NCBI RefSeq assembly: GCF_020442045.1
Contig: NZ_JAGRLA010000174.1
Coordinates: forward strand, 1 to 38,893
From: Bauldia sp.
GTDB lineage: Bacteria > Pseudomonadota > Alphaproteobacteria > Rhizobiales > Kaistiaceae
Reading direction: 5' to 3'
DNA: 38,893 nucleotides
A program made the translations under genes and the position numbers. Below, in pieces: positions 1 to 8,112 of this stretch. Position 1 is the first letter of the stretch. Each line of letters opens with the position of its first letter. The notes below the pieces were generated by a model, which did not search any database, had not been told where the DNA came from, and saw only the letters and a list, made by a program, of their open reading frames with translations.

Positions 1-58
1 CGCATGCGCGGAAGCGGGGTTTTTGTTGTGACGACGGCTGGCAGGGGCAGACCGCGCG

Positions 59-1234
59 ATGACGCAGAGCTATCCGATCGGCGTCCTCTTCTCGAGACAG
101 GGCCCCTATGCCCTCCTCGGGCGCGACGCCTATGACGGCGCTCTGACGGCGCTCGGCGAGATCAACGACGACCCCGCCTTCCCCTTCACGCTGGTGCCGC
201 TGACCGGCGAGCCCGAGGGCGTCGCCGACCGCTACCAGGCGATCGCCGAGCGGCTGACGGCGCAGGGCGCCCGGCACGTGGTCGGCGGCATCACCTCCTG
301 GAGCCGCAAGGAGATGATCCCGGCGATCGAGAAGGGCAACGCACTCCTCTGGTATCCCTGCCCCTATGAGGGCTACGAATGCTCCGACCGGGTCGTCTAT
401 CTCGGCGCCTGTCCCAACCAGCATATCGTCCCGCTCTTCACCCATGTGATTCCGCGCTTCGGCAAGCGCGCCTTCCTCGTCGGCTCGAACTACATCTGGG
501 GCTGGGAGACCAACCGCATCGCCCGCAGGCTCCTCGACGACCAGGATGGCGAGGTGGTTGGCGAGCGCTACCTGCCGCTCGGCCGCGAGGATGTCGACCG
601 ACTCGTCGCCGAGATCGCGGAGACGCGGCCCGACTTCGTCCTCAACAACCTGATCGGTCCGTCGAGCTATGCCTTCCTCCGCGCCATGGCCGCGCTCGCG
701 GCACGCAATCCCGACTTCGCTCCTGGCCGCTGCCCGGTGGTGAGCTGCAATCTCGCCGAATGCGAGCTGGAGGCGATCGGGCCGGCCGGCATCGGCCAGA
801 TCTCGACCGCCATCTATTTCGACACGATCGACACGCCCGAAAACAGCGCCTTCCTCGCCCGGGTCCGCCAGCGGCTCGGCGCGGATCGCCGGGTGTCGGC
901 CTTCTTCGCCTCCGCCTATATGGCCGTACGGGTACTGGCCGAGACGATCCGCGAGGCGGGCACCGACCGGCCCGACGCGATCCTCCCCCATGTACCGGCG
1001 CGGCGCTTCCCGTCGCCGATGGGCGAGCTTGCGATCAGCGGCCGGACCCGGCACACGGCTTTCACGCCGCTTCTGGCGACGATCGACGGCGACGGCCGTT
1101 TCGCCATCATCGACCAGGCGCCGGAGGCGATCGAGCCGGACCCGTATCTTTCCAATTATGCCGGCGCCGGTCCGGCGGCGATCCCGGCGACGGGCGGGAT
1201 GGCACGCCCGGTGCTCAGGGTCGTGGGGTCATGA
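59..1234 (+). CDS. amiC: AmiC-like amide-sensing binding protein
   Basis: This 391-residue protein has the type 1 periplasmic-binding fold of AmiC/UrtA proteins. It opens with PIGVLFSRQGPYALLGRDAY, and later has GGITSWSRKEMIP and an ETNRIARRLLDD segment typical of the family. There is no signal peptide, so like Pseudomonas AmiC it should work in the cytoplasm as a ligand sensor that holds the antiterminator AmiR inactive until a small amide binds. The start is supported by AGGGG at 43-47. Its stop overlaps the amiR start (ATGA at 1231-1234), so the two are translationally coupled. The downstream acetamidase/formamidase gene supports an amide ligand. The alternative, a urea or branched-chain amino acid transport receptor, is less likely because secretion signals are absent and an ANTAR partner is adjacent. 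The ligand itself is inferred. Confidence 0.85.
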   Translation: MTQSYPIGVLFSRQGPYALLGRDAYDGALTALGEINDDPAFPFTLVPLTGEPEGVADRYQAIAERLTAQGARHVVGGITSWSRKEMIPAIEKGNALLWYPCPYEGYECSDRVVYLGACPNQHIVPLFTHVIPRFGKRAFLVGSNYIWGWETNRIARRLLDDQDGEVVGERYLPLGREDVDRLVAEIAETRPDFVLNNLIGPSSYAFLRAMAALAARNPDFAPGRCPVVSCNLAECELEAIGPAGIGQISTAIYFDTIDTPENSAFLARVRQRLGADRRVSAFFASAYMAVRVLAETIREAGTDRPDAILPHVPARRFPSPMGELAISGRTRHTAFTPLLATIDGDGRFAIIDQAPEAIEPDPYLSNYAGAGPAAIPATGGMARPVLRVVGS

Positions 1235-1836
1235 GCGTCTCGATCGGCATTCCCAGCTTCCGCTCCTGGTCGGCGGTGATCCTCCACCGCCCGCATGACG
1301 CGGCGACTGCGATCGCCCGCCAGCTCGAGCGGATCGGGGTCGCCTCGCGGACCGTCTGGCCCGAGCTTCCGCCGGCCGACGCGTCCGGCGCCGATATCGT
1401 CTTCTTCGATGCCGACCACGGATACGACGGCCAGTTCCCGTGGCCGGCCGGAGAGGCGCCCTTGCCGCTCATCGCCCTCCTCGGCTCGGAGGCGCCGGGC
1501 CGCGTCGAATGGGCGATCGCCCAGAATGCCGATGCCCATCTCCTCAAGCCGATCGGCTCGGCCGGCGTCTACAGCGCCCTGGTCATCGCCCGCCATGCCT
1601 TTGCCTCGCGGAACGCGCTCAAGTCCGAGGTCGAGGAGCTGCGCGGCCGGCTCCGCCGCCGGCCGATGGTCGCCCGCGCGGTCATCGAGATGATGCGCGC
1701 CGAGAAGATCGACGAGGGCACCGCCTTCCACCGCCTCGGCCAGATGGCGATGCAGTCGCGGCGGAGCATCGAGGACACCGCCGAAGCCCTCATCGCCCGT
1801 TATGGATCTGCCGATGACGCTCGCGACAGCGCCTGA
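1231..1836 (+). CDS. amiR: AmiR-like ANTAR antiterminator
   Basis: This 201-residue protein has an N-terminal receiver-like domain without an obvious phosphoacceptor cluster (residues about 10-125), a short coiled coil (LKSEVEELRGRLRRRP) and a C-terminal ANTAR RNA-binding domain. The ANTAR pattern is clear in MVARAVIEMMRAEKIDEGTA and the following HRLGQMAMQSRRSIEDTAEA. In the known family AmiR binds paired hexaloop hairpins in nascent mRNA and blocks termination, and AmiC controls it by direct binding. The gene overlaps amiC by 4 bases, and its 3' end overlaps the following permease gene by 23 to 35 bases depending on the permease start. No leader space therefore exists inside the operon between regulator and transporter, and the RNA target probably lies upstream of base 1. 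Confidence 0.82.
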   Translation: MSVSIGIPSFRSWSAVILHRPHDAATAIARQLERIGVASRTVWPELPPADASGADIVFFDADHGYDGQFPWPAGEAPLPLIALLGSEAPGRVEWAIAQNADAHLLKPIGSAGVYSALVIARHAFASRNALKSEVEELRGRLRRRPMVARAVIEMMRAEKIDEGTAFHRLGQMAMQSRRSIEDTAEALIARYGSADDARDSA

Positions 1837-2722
1837 CGGAGCCGGGATCACACCGGGAGCCGGCGCGCGCCTCGGCACCGTGCTCTCCCGCCTCGTCCGA
1901 CGTCCGCTGGCGCTGTTTGGCCTCGCCGTCATCGTCATCGTCGTGCTCGCCGCGGTCTTCGCGCCGCTGATCGCGCCCTTCCCGCCGGACGAGCAGCTCT
2001 TCGAGGGGCTGACGCTCGAGGGCGCGCCGCTGCCACCCGACTCGACCTTCCTGCTCGGGACCGACCTCCTCGGCCGCGACCTCCTCTCGCGCCTGCTCTA
2101 CGGCGCGCGCACGTCGCTGATCATCGGCATCGTCGCCAACGGTATCGCGGTCGCCATCGGCGCGATGGTCGGCGTCAGCGCGGGATTCTTCGGCGGCATC
2201 GTCAGCGGCGTGCTGATGCGCTTCACCGACCTGATGATGGCCTTCCCGGCGCTGCTGCTCGCCATCGTCCTCGCCGCGATCTTCCAGCCCAGCCTGTGGA
2301 TCGTCGCGCTGGTCATCGCGATGGTGAACTGGACCCAGATCGCGCGCGTCACCTATACCGAGACAAGGTCGCTGGCCGAGCGCGATTTCGTCGAGGCCGA
2401 ATCGGCGATGGGGGCGGGCCGGACGCGCATCCTCTTCCGCCACATCATGCCCCACCTGCTGCCGACCATCATGGTATGGGCGACGCTCGGCATCTCGACC
2501 ACCGTGCTGCTCGAGGCGACACTCAGCTATCTCGGCATCGGCGTCCGGCCGCCGATCCCGAGCTGGGGCAACATCATCTTCGAGAGCCAGACCTATTTCA
2601 CCACCGCGCCGTGGCTGGTCTTCTTCCCGGGTGTCGCGATCATCCTGCTGGCGCTCGGCTTCAACCTCGTCGGCGATGCGCTGCGCGACATCCTCGACCC
2701 GACGCAGAAGGGGCGCTACTGA
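1814..2722 (+). CDS. DppC-type ABC transporter permease
   Basis: This is an inner-membrane permease of the peptide/nickel (Dpp/Opp) family, about 302 residues. After a non-homologous N-terminus there is a first membrane span (LFGLAVIVIVVLAAVFAPLI), then the family signature LLGTDLLGRDLLSRLLYGAR, several more spans, and the cytoplasmic EAA loop (DFVEAESAMGAGRTRILFRH) that docks on the ATPase. An ATG at 1802 in the same frame would add four residues; I prefer 1814, which shortens the overlap with amiR, but cannot settle it. The stop shares one base with the start of the DppB gene (TGATG at 2720-2724). The order C-B-A is unusual, because most dpp operons run A-B-C-D-F. Confidence 0.88.
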   Translation: MTLATAPDGAGITPGAGARLGTVLSRLVRRPLALFGLAVIVIVVLAAVFAPLIAPFPPDEQLFEGLTLEGAPLPPDSTFLLGTDLLGRDLLSRLLYGARTSLIIGIVANGIAVAIGAMVGVSAGFFGGIVSGVLMRFTDLMMAFPALLLAIVLAAIFQPSLWIVALVIAMVNWTQIARVTYTETRSLAERDFVEAESAMGAGRTRILFRHIMPHLLPTIMVWATLGISTTVLLEATLSYLGIGVRPPIPSWGNIIFESQTYFTTAPWLVFFPGVAIILLALGFNLVGDALRDILDPTQKGRY

Positions 2723-3642
2723 TGGCGGCCTATCTCCTCCGTCGGCTGATCCAGGCGGCGCTGATCCTGCTCGGCGTCACCTTCATCACCTTCGTGCTGC
2801 TCTATATCCTGCCGGCCGACCCGGCCCGGCAGATCGCCGGCCGCAGCGCGACCGCCGAGACCGTCAACAACATCCGCATCCAGCTCGGCCTCGACCAGCC
2901 GCTCTACGTCCAGTACGGCCGCTATCTCGACGGGCTGCTGCATCTCGACCTCGGCCGTTCCTACCTCCAGAAGACCGAGGTGACGACGCTGATCGCCTCG
3001 CGCCTGCCGGCGACGCTCCTGTTGATGCTCGGCGCCATCGTCTGCGAGCTCGCCATCGGCCTGACCATGGGCCTCTTCGCCGCGATCCGGCGCGGCGGGC
3101 GGATCGACCAGACCCTGATGGTCATCTCCTTCGTCGCGGTGTCGGCGCCGCAATTCGTCGTCGGCATCCTGCTGCTCTACGTCTTCGCGGTGTATCTCGG
3201 CTGGTTCCCGATCGGCGGCTATGGCAGCTTCTCGCATCTCGTCCTGCCGGCGATCACCCTCGGCATCCTCGGCGCCGGCTGGTATTCGCGGATGATGCGG
3301 TCGAGCATGATCGACGTCCTGCGCCAGGACTTCATCCGCACCGCCAGGGCCAAGGGGTTGAAACCGACGACCGTCATGGCCGTCCACGCCATGCCGAATG
3401 CCATCCTGCCGATCATCGCGATGATCGGCATCGACATCGGCTATTTCATGAGCGGCATCGTCGTCGTCGAAAGCGTCTTCGGATGGCCGGGCATCGGCCA
3501 GCTCGCCTGGCAGGCGATCCAGCGCGTCGACATCCCGATCATCATGGGCGTCACCCTGGTCTCGGCCTTCGCCATCGTCATCGGCAATCTGCTGGCGGAC
3601 CTGATCGCGCCGCTGATCGATCCGCGCATCAAACTGAGGTGA
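2722..3642 (+). CDS. DppB-type ABC transporter permease
   Basis: This 306-residue permease pairs with the preceding DppC-type protein. It begins with the characteristic N-terminal span of DppB proteins (YLLRRLIQAALILLGVTFIT), followed by the periplasmic loop with the LGLDQPLYVQYGRYL motif, about five further membrane spans, and the EAA loop containing RTARAKGLKPTTVMAVHAMP. The C-terminus ends in the usual LIDPRIKLR. One-base overlap with the upstream gene implies translational coupling. An 86-base gap follows before the binding-protein gene; I found no convincing paired-hexaloop ANTAR target in it, though I cannot exclude RNA structure there. Confidence 0.9.
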   Translation: MAAYLLRRLIQAALILLGVTFITFVLLYILPADPARQIAGRSATAETVNNIRIQLGLDQPLYVQYGRYLDGLLHLDLGRSYLQKTEVTTLIASRLPATLLLMLGAIVCELAIGLTMGLFAAIRRGGRIDQTLMVISFVAVSAPQFVVGILLLYVFAVYLGWFPIGGYGSFSHLVLPAITLGILGAGWYSRMMRSSMIDVLRQDFIRTARAKGLKPTTVMAVHAMPNAILPIIAMIGIDIGYFMSGIVVVESVFGWPGIGQLAWQAIQRVDIPIIMGVTLVSAFAIVIGNLLADLIAPLIDPRIKLR

Positions 3643-3728
3643 GGAAATCCACCGTCCGCGCCAGGAACCGGGAAGCGTTCAGGTCGCGGGCCGAAGCTCG
3701 AGAGAGAAACGGAAGAAGGAGCAAGCCA

Positions 3729-5327
3729 ATGAACCGACTTATCCTGACCGGCCTTGCCGCCCTGGGGCTCGGCGTCATGCCGATCGCCGCCCAGGCGGGT
3801 GGCGAGATCGTCATCACCTACAAGGACGACGTCTCCACCCTCGACCCGGCCATCGGCTATGACTGGCAGAACTGGTCGATGATCAAGAGCCTGTTCGACG
3901 GGCTGATGGACTACAAGCCCGGCACCACCGAGCTCGTCCCCGACCTCGCCGAGAGCTACGACATCTCGCCGGACGGCAAGACCTTCACCTTCAAGATCCG
4001 GCCGGGCGTCAAGTTCGGCAACGGCCGCGAGGTGACCGCCGAGGACGTCAAATATTCGATCGAGCGGGTCGTCAATCCCGAGACCCAGAGCCCTGGCGCC
4101 GGCTTCTTCGGCTCGATCGCCGGTTTCGATGAGATGTCCGCCGGCGAGGCCGACAGCCTGTCCGGCGTCACCGTCGTCGACCCGATGACGATCAAGTTCG
4201 AGCTGTCGCGGCCCGACGCCACCTTCCTGCATGTCATGGCCCTGAACTTCGCCCATGTCGTTCCGAAGGAGGAGGTCGAGAAATGGGGCGCCGATTTCGG
4301 CAAGCATCCGGTCGGCAGCGGCGCCTATAACCTGACCGAGTGGACGCTCGGCCAACGCCTCGTCTTCGAGAAGAACCAGGATTACTGGAAGGAAGGCATC
4401 CCCCACCTCGACAAGATCACCTTCGAGGTCGGGCAGGAGCCGACCGTCGCCCTGCTGCGGCTGAAGAATGGCGAGGTCGACATCCCCGGCGACGGCATCC
4501 CGCCGGCCCAGTTCCTCCAGGTCAAGGACGATCCCGAATACAAGGATCGCATCGTCGAGGGCGGGCAGCTCCACACCGGCTACGTCACCATGAACGTCAA
4601 GACGCCGCCCTTCGACAACGTCAAGGTGCGTCAGGCGGTCAACATGGCGATCAACAAGGACCGGATCGTGCGCATCATCAACAATCGCGCGGTGCCCGCG
4701 AACCAGCCGCTGCCGCCGTCGATGCCCGGCTATGACAAGGCCTACAAGGGCTACGCCTACGATCCCGAGAAGGCCAAGGCGCTGCTCGCCGAGGCAGGCG
4801 TCGGAGACGGCTTCGACACCGAGCTCTATGTCATGAATACCGACCCGAACCCGCGCATCGCCCAGGCGATCCAGCAGGATCTCGCGGCGATCGGCATCAA
4901 GGCCGACATCAAGTCGCTTGCCCAGGCCAACGTCATCGAGGCCGGCGGCAACGGCACGGCGCCGATGATCTGGTCCGGCGGCATGGCCTGGATCGCGGAC
5001 TTCCCCGATCCGTCGAACTTCTACGGCCCGATCCTCGGCTGCGCCGGTGCCGTGCAGGGCGGCTGGAACTGGTCGTGGTACTGCAACGAGGATCTCGACA
5101 AGATGGCCGCCGAGGCGGATTCGATGACCGATCCCGACAAGCAGGCGGATCGCGAGAAGCTGTGGGGCGAGATCTTCGTCAAGATCATGGACGATGCCCC
5201 GTGGGTTCCGATCTTCAACGAGCAGCGCTTCACCATCCGCTCGGCCCGCATGGGCGGCGACGATGCGCTCTATGTCGATCCGGTGCACATCCCGGTGCAT
5301 TACGACGCGGTGACCGTGAGCGAGTGA
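3729..5327 (+). CDS. ABC transporter substrate-binding protein, family 5
   Basis: This 532-residue protein carries a Sec signal peptide (about residues 1-22, ending IAAQA) and then the mature family 5 extracellular solute-binding fold. Typical elements are TLDPAIGYDWQNW near the N-terminus, the LAESYDISPDGKTFTFKIRP strand pair, and VRQAVNMAINKDRIV in the hinge region. It delivers the substrate to the two permeases just upstream. A strong ribosome-binding site (AAGGAG at about 3716-3721) supports the start. Its stop shares a base with the amidase start (TGATG at 5325-5329). The family binds peptides, nickel, sugars and other solutes, and its neighbours make an amide or amide-bearing solute the best guess. 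Confidence 0.9.
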   Translation: MNRLILTGLAALGLGVMPIAAQAGGEIVITYKDDVSTLDPAIGYDWQNWSMIKSLFDGLMDYKPGTTELVPDLAESYDISPDGKTFTFKIRPGVKFGNGREVTAEDVKYSIERVVNPETQSPGAGFFGSIAGFDEMSAGEADSLSGVTVVDPMTIKFELSRPDATFLHVMALNFAHVVPKEEVEKWGADFGKHPVGSGAYNLTEWTLGQRLVFEKNQDYWKEGIPHLDKITFEVGQEPTVALLRLKNGEVDIPGDGIPPAQFLQVKDDPEYKDRIVEGGQLHTGYVTMNVKTPPFDNVKVRQAVNMAINKDRIVRIINNRAVPANQPLPPSMPGYDKAYKGYAYDPEKAKALLAEAGVGDGFDTELYVMNTDPNPRIAQAIQQDLAAIGIKADIKSLAQANVIEAGGNGTAPMIWSGGMAWIADFPDPSNFYGPILGCAGAVQGGWNWSWYCNEDLDKMAAEADSMTDPDKQADREKLWGEIFVKIMDDAPWVPIFNEQRFTIRSARMGGDDALYVDPVHIPVHYDAVTVSE

Positions 5328-6271
5328 TGCAGAACAAGCCTCATCACACCATCCACGAGGCGCATCATCATTTCGGGTGGGATCATGCGATCCCGCCCGT
5401 CATGACCGTCGCGCCGGGAACCGTCATCGCCTTCGAATGTCCGGACGCCTCGGGCGGGCAGCTGTCGAAGGACAGCACGGTCGCCGACGTCCCGAAGATC
5501 GACTTCGAGAAGGTCAACCCGGTGACCGGCCCCGTCTTCATCGACGGGGCCGAGCCCGGCGACGCCCTCAAGGTCACGATCCATGAATTCCAGCCCTCGG
5601 GCTGGGGCTGGACAGCCAATATCCCCGGCTTCGGCCTGCTCGCCGACCAGTTCGAGGATCCGGCGCTGCACGTCTGGACCTATGACAAGGTCGGGATGGG
5701 GCCGGCCGCCTATTCGCCGGTCGGCCGGGTGCCGCTCAAGCCCTTCCCCGGCACGATCGGCCTCGCGCCGGCCGAGGCGGGACTCCACTCGGTGGTGCCG
5801 CCGCGGCGGATGGGCGGCAACCTGGACATCCGCGACCTCGCCGCCGGGACGGAGCTCTACCTGCCGGTCGAGGTCACCGGGGCGCTTTTCTCGGTCGGCG
5901 ATACCCACGCCGCGCAGGGAGACGGCGAGGTCTGCGGCACCGCGATCGAGAGCCCGATGAGCGTCGTGCTCGGTTTCGACCTGGTCCGGCAGGCCGGGCT
6001 CGAGACCCCGCGTTTCACGACACCGGGTCCGGTCAGCCGGCACCTCGACGGCAAGGGCTATGAAGTGACGACCGGGATCGGCCCGGAGCTGATGGAAGGT
6101 GCCCGTTCGGCGGTCAGCCGGATGATCGATCTGCTGTGCGGCCGCTACGGCATGAAAGCCGTCGAGGCCTACATGCTCTGCTCGGTTTGCGGCGATCTCC
6201 GCGTCAGCGAAATCGTCGATATGCCGAATTGGGTCGTTTCCTTCTATTTTCCGAGGATCGTTCTCGAATAG
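5327..6271 (+). CDS. fmdA: Acetamidase/formamidase family hydrolase
   Basis: This 314-residue protein matches the FmdA/AmdA family, which hydrolyses short aliphatic amides to ammonia and the acid. It shows PVMTVAPGTVIAFECPDASG near the N-terminus, GNLDIRDLAAGTELYLPVEV, the strongly conserved GDTHAAQGDGEVCGTAIE block at about residues 191-208, and a C-terminal AYMLCSVCGDLRVSEIVDMP. No signal peptide is present, so it acts in the cytoplasm on imported substrate. The one-base overlap with the binding-protein gene, and the AmiC/AmiR pair at the operon head, tie its expression to amide sensing. Length is normal for the shorter bacterial members. Exact substrate (formamide, acetamide or a larger amide) cannot be read from sequence. 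Confidence 0.88.
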   Translation: MQNKPHHTIHEAHHHFGWDHAIPPVMTVAPGTVIAFECPDASGGQLSKDSTVADVPKIDFEKVNPVTGPVFIDGAEPGDALKVTIHEFQPSGWGWTANIPGFGLLADQFEDPALHVWTYDKVGMGPAAYSPVGRVPLKPFPGTIGLAPAEAGLHSVVPPRRMGGNLDIRDLAAGTELYLPVEVTGALFSVGDTHAAQGDGEVCGTAIESPMSVVLGFDLVRQAGLETPRFTTPGPVSRHLDGKGYEVTTGIGPELMEGARSAVSRMIDLLCGRYGMKAVEAYMLCSVCGDLRVSEIVDMPNWVVSFYFPRIVLE

Positions 6272-6276
6272 GCTTG

Positions 6277-6305
6277 GGCGGGGCGGCGGCGACCGCCGTC
6301 CCGCC
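6277..6305 (+). promoter_or_regulatory. Intra-operon hairpin, 13-bp stem
   Basis: The bases GGCGGGGCGGCGG (6277-6289) pair with CCGCCGTCCCGCC (6293-6305) around a CGA triloop; all 13 positions pair, one of them G-T. It begins five bases after the amidase stop and ends 24 bases before the ATPase start. The trailing bases (gcgtctcttg) are not a real T-run, so I read it as a weak terminator or mRNA-stability element that could lower ATPase output relative to the upstream genes. It is a triloop, so it does not fit the hexaloop target of ANTAR proteins. Confidence 0.6.
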
Positions 6306-6329
6306 GCGTCTCTTGCTCCGATCGGACCG

Positions 6330-8099
6330 ATGCCGGACACACCCGCAGCACCCGATGCCCCCGTCCTTTCGGTTCGCGACCTCACCACCGAGGTCGCGAC
6401 GCCGGAGGGCCGGCGTGTGGTCGTCGACCGGCTGAGCTTCGATATCTCGGCCGGCGAGACGCTGTGCATCGCGGGCGAGTCCGGCTCCGGCAAGTCGATG
6501 ACCGCGCTGTCGATCATGCGGCTGCTGCCGCAGCCGATGGCCCGCATCGCCGGCGGCTCGATCCTGCTCGGCGGCCGCGACCTCGCCGCCCTCGGCGAAC
6601 GCGACATGCGCCAGGTACGCGGCAACGACGTCGCGATGATCTTCCAGGAACCGATGACCTCGCTCAATCCGGTCCTGTCGATCGGCCACCAGTTGACCGA
6701 GGCGATCCGGGTCCACCGGCCGATGCCCGCGGCCGAGGCCCGCAATCTCGCCGTCAAGGCGCTTGCCGCGGTACGGATCGGCGAGCCCGAACGCCGGCTT
6801 CACCAGTATCCGCACGAGCTTTCCGGCGGCATGCGCCAGCGGGTGATGATCGCCATGGCGATCTCCGGCAGCCCCAAGATACTCATCGCCGACGAGCCGA
6901 CGACCGCGCTGGACGTCACCGTCCAGGCGCAGATTCTCGAGCTGATCCGCTCCCTGCAGAAGGACTTCGGCACCGCCGTCATCCTTATCACCCACGACAT
7001 GGGCGTCGTCGCCGAGATGGCTGACCGCGTCATCGTCATGAATGGCGGCGCGATGGTCGAGTCGGGGGCCGCCCGCCAGATTTTCCATGCCCCGCGGGAA
7101 GAGTATACCCGGATGCTGCTCGCCGCCGTGCCCAGGCTGGGGGCGCGCGAGGCGACGTCCGGAACCGCGCCGCCGGCGCCGGACGGGGACGGCGCCGTGG
7201 TCACGGTCTCCGACCTCGAGGTCGGCTTCGACATCGTCGGCGGGCTCCTCCGGCGCCCGGTCCAGCGCGTCCACGCGGTCGAAGGCATCTCCTTCGACGT
7301 CCGCCGCGGCGAGACGCTGGCGCTGGTCGGCGAATCCGGATGCGGCAAGTCGACGACCGGCAAGGCGCTGCTCAATCTCGTGCCATGGAACGGGGCGATC
7401 ACCATCGACGGCATGCCGATCCATGGTCTCGGCCGGACGCGGATGAAGCCGATCCGCCGGACCATCCAGATGATCTTCCAGGACCCCTATGCCTCGCTCG
7501 ATCCGCGGATGACCGTGGGCGAGCTGGTCGCCGAGCCGCTGGTCATCCACGGTCTCGCGACGGGCAGCGAGCTGGCCGACCGCGTCGCCTGGCTGTTCGG
7601 ACGGGTCGGCCTGTCCGCCGACCAGATGCAGCGGCATCCGCACGAATTCTCCGGTGGCCAGCGCCAGCGTGTCTGCATCGCCCGCGCGTTGTCGCTTTCG
7701 CCGAAGGTGATCGTCGCCGACGAGAGCGTTTCCGCCCTCGACGTTTCGGTCCAGGCCCGGGTGCTGGCGCTGCTCCAGGAGCTTCAGGACGAGATGGGCC
7801 TCTCCTACATCTTCATCTCCCACGACATGGCGGTGGTCGAGCAGGTCAGCCACCGCGTCGCGGTCATGTATCTCGGCCAGATCGTCGAGACGGGGAGCCG
7901 CGCCCAGGTCTTCGACGACCCGCGCCATCCCTATACCCGCCGGCTGCTCGATGCGGTCCTGCTCCCCGACCCCGACCGGCGCCGCGGACATTTCCCCATC
8001 GCCGATGGCGAGGTACCGAGCCCGATCCACCCGGTCGGCGAGGCGCCGAAACGGGTCGCGATGACCGACCTCGGCCAGGGCCATTTCGTCGCCGGTTGA
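6330..8099 (+). CDS. Fused DppD-DppF type ABC ATPase
   Basis: This 589-residue protein contains both ATPase halves of a peptide-family importer in one chain. Domain 1 (about 10-265) has Walker [11 protein letters not shown], signature LSGGMRQRV and Walker [13 protein letters not shown]. Domain 2 (about 290-560) has [20 protein letters not shown] and [12 protein letters not shown]. Both domains keep the catalytic Glu after the Walker B Asp. Neither C-terminal extension carries the CxxRCP-type cysteine cluster common in this family, unlike both ATPases of the second transporter in this window. It should energise the permeases encoded at 1814-3642. There is no clear ribosome-binding site before the ATG, and the gene lies just after a strong hairpin. 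Confidence 0.9.
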   Translation: MPDTPAAPDAPVLSVRDLTTEVATPEGRRVVVDRLSFDISAGETLCIAGESGSGKSMTALSIMRLLPQPMARIAGGSILLGGRDLAALGERDMRQVRGNDVAMIFQEPMTSLNPVLSIGHQLTEAIRVHRPMPAAEARNLAVKALAAVRIGEPERRLHQYPHELSGGMRQRVMIAMAISGSPKILIADEPTTALDVTVQAQILELIRSLQKDFGTAVILITHDMGVVAEMADRVIVMNGGAMVESGAARQIFHAPREEYTRMLLAAVPRLGAREATSGTAPPAPDGDGAVVTVSDLEVGFDIVGGLLRRPVQRVHAVEGISFDVRRGETLALVGESGCGKSTTGKALLNLVPWNGAITIDGMPIHGLGRTRMKPIRRTIQMIFQDPYASLDPRMTVGELVAEPLVIHGLATGSELADRVAWLFGRVGLSADQMQRHPHEFSGGQRQRVCIARALSLSPKVIVADESVSALDVSVQARVLALLQELQDEMGLSYIFISHDMAVVEQVSHRVAVMYLGQIVETGSRAQVFDDPRHPYTRRLLDAVLLPDPDRRRGHFPIADGEVPSPIHPVGEAPKRVAMTDLGQGHFVAG

Positions 8100-8112
8100 C
8101 GGTCGGCCCCGG

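Noticed and set aside
3643..3728. ANTAR paired-hexaloop target before the binding-protein gene
   Set aside because: I could not draw two adjacent hairpins with six-base loops of the required pattern; the target is more likely upstream of base 1.
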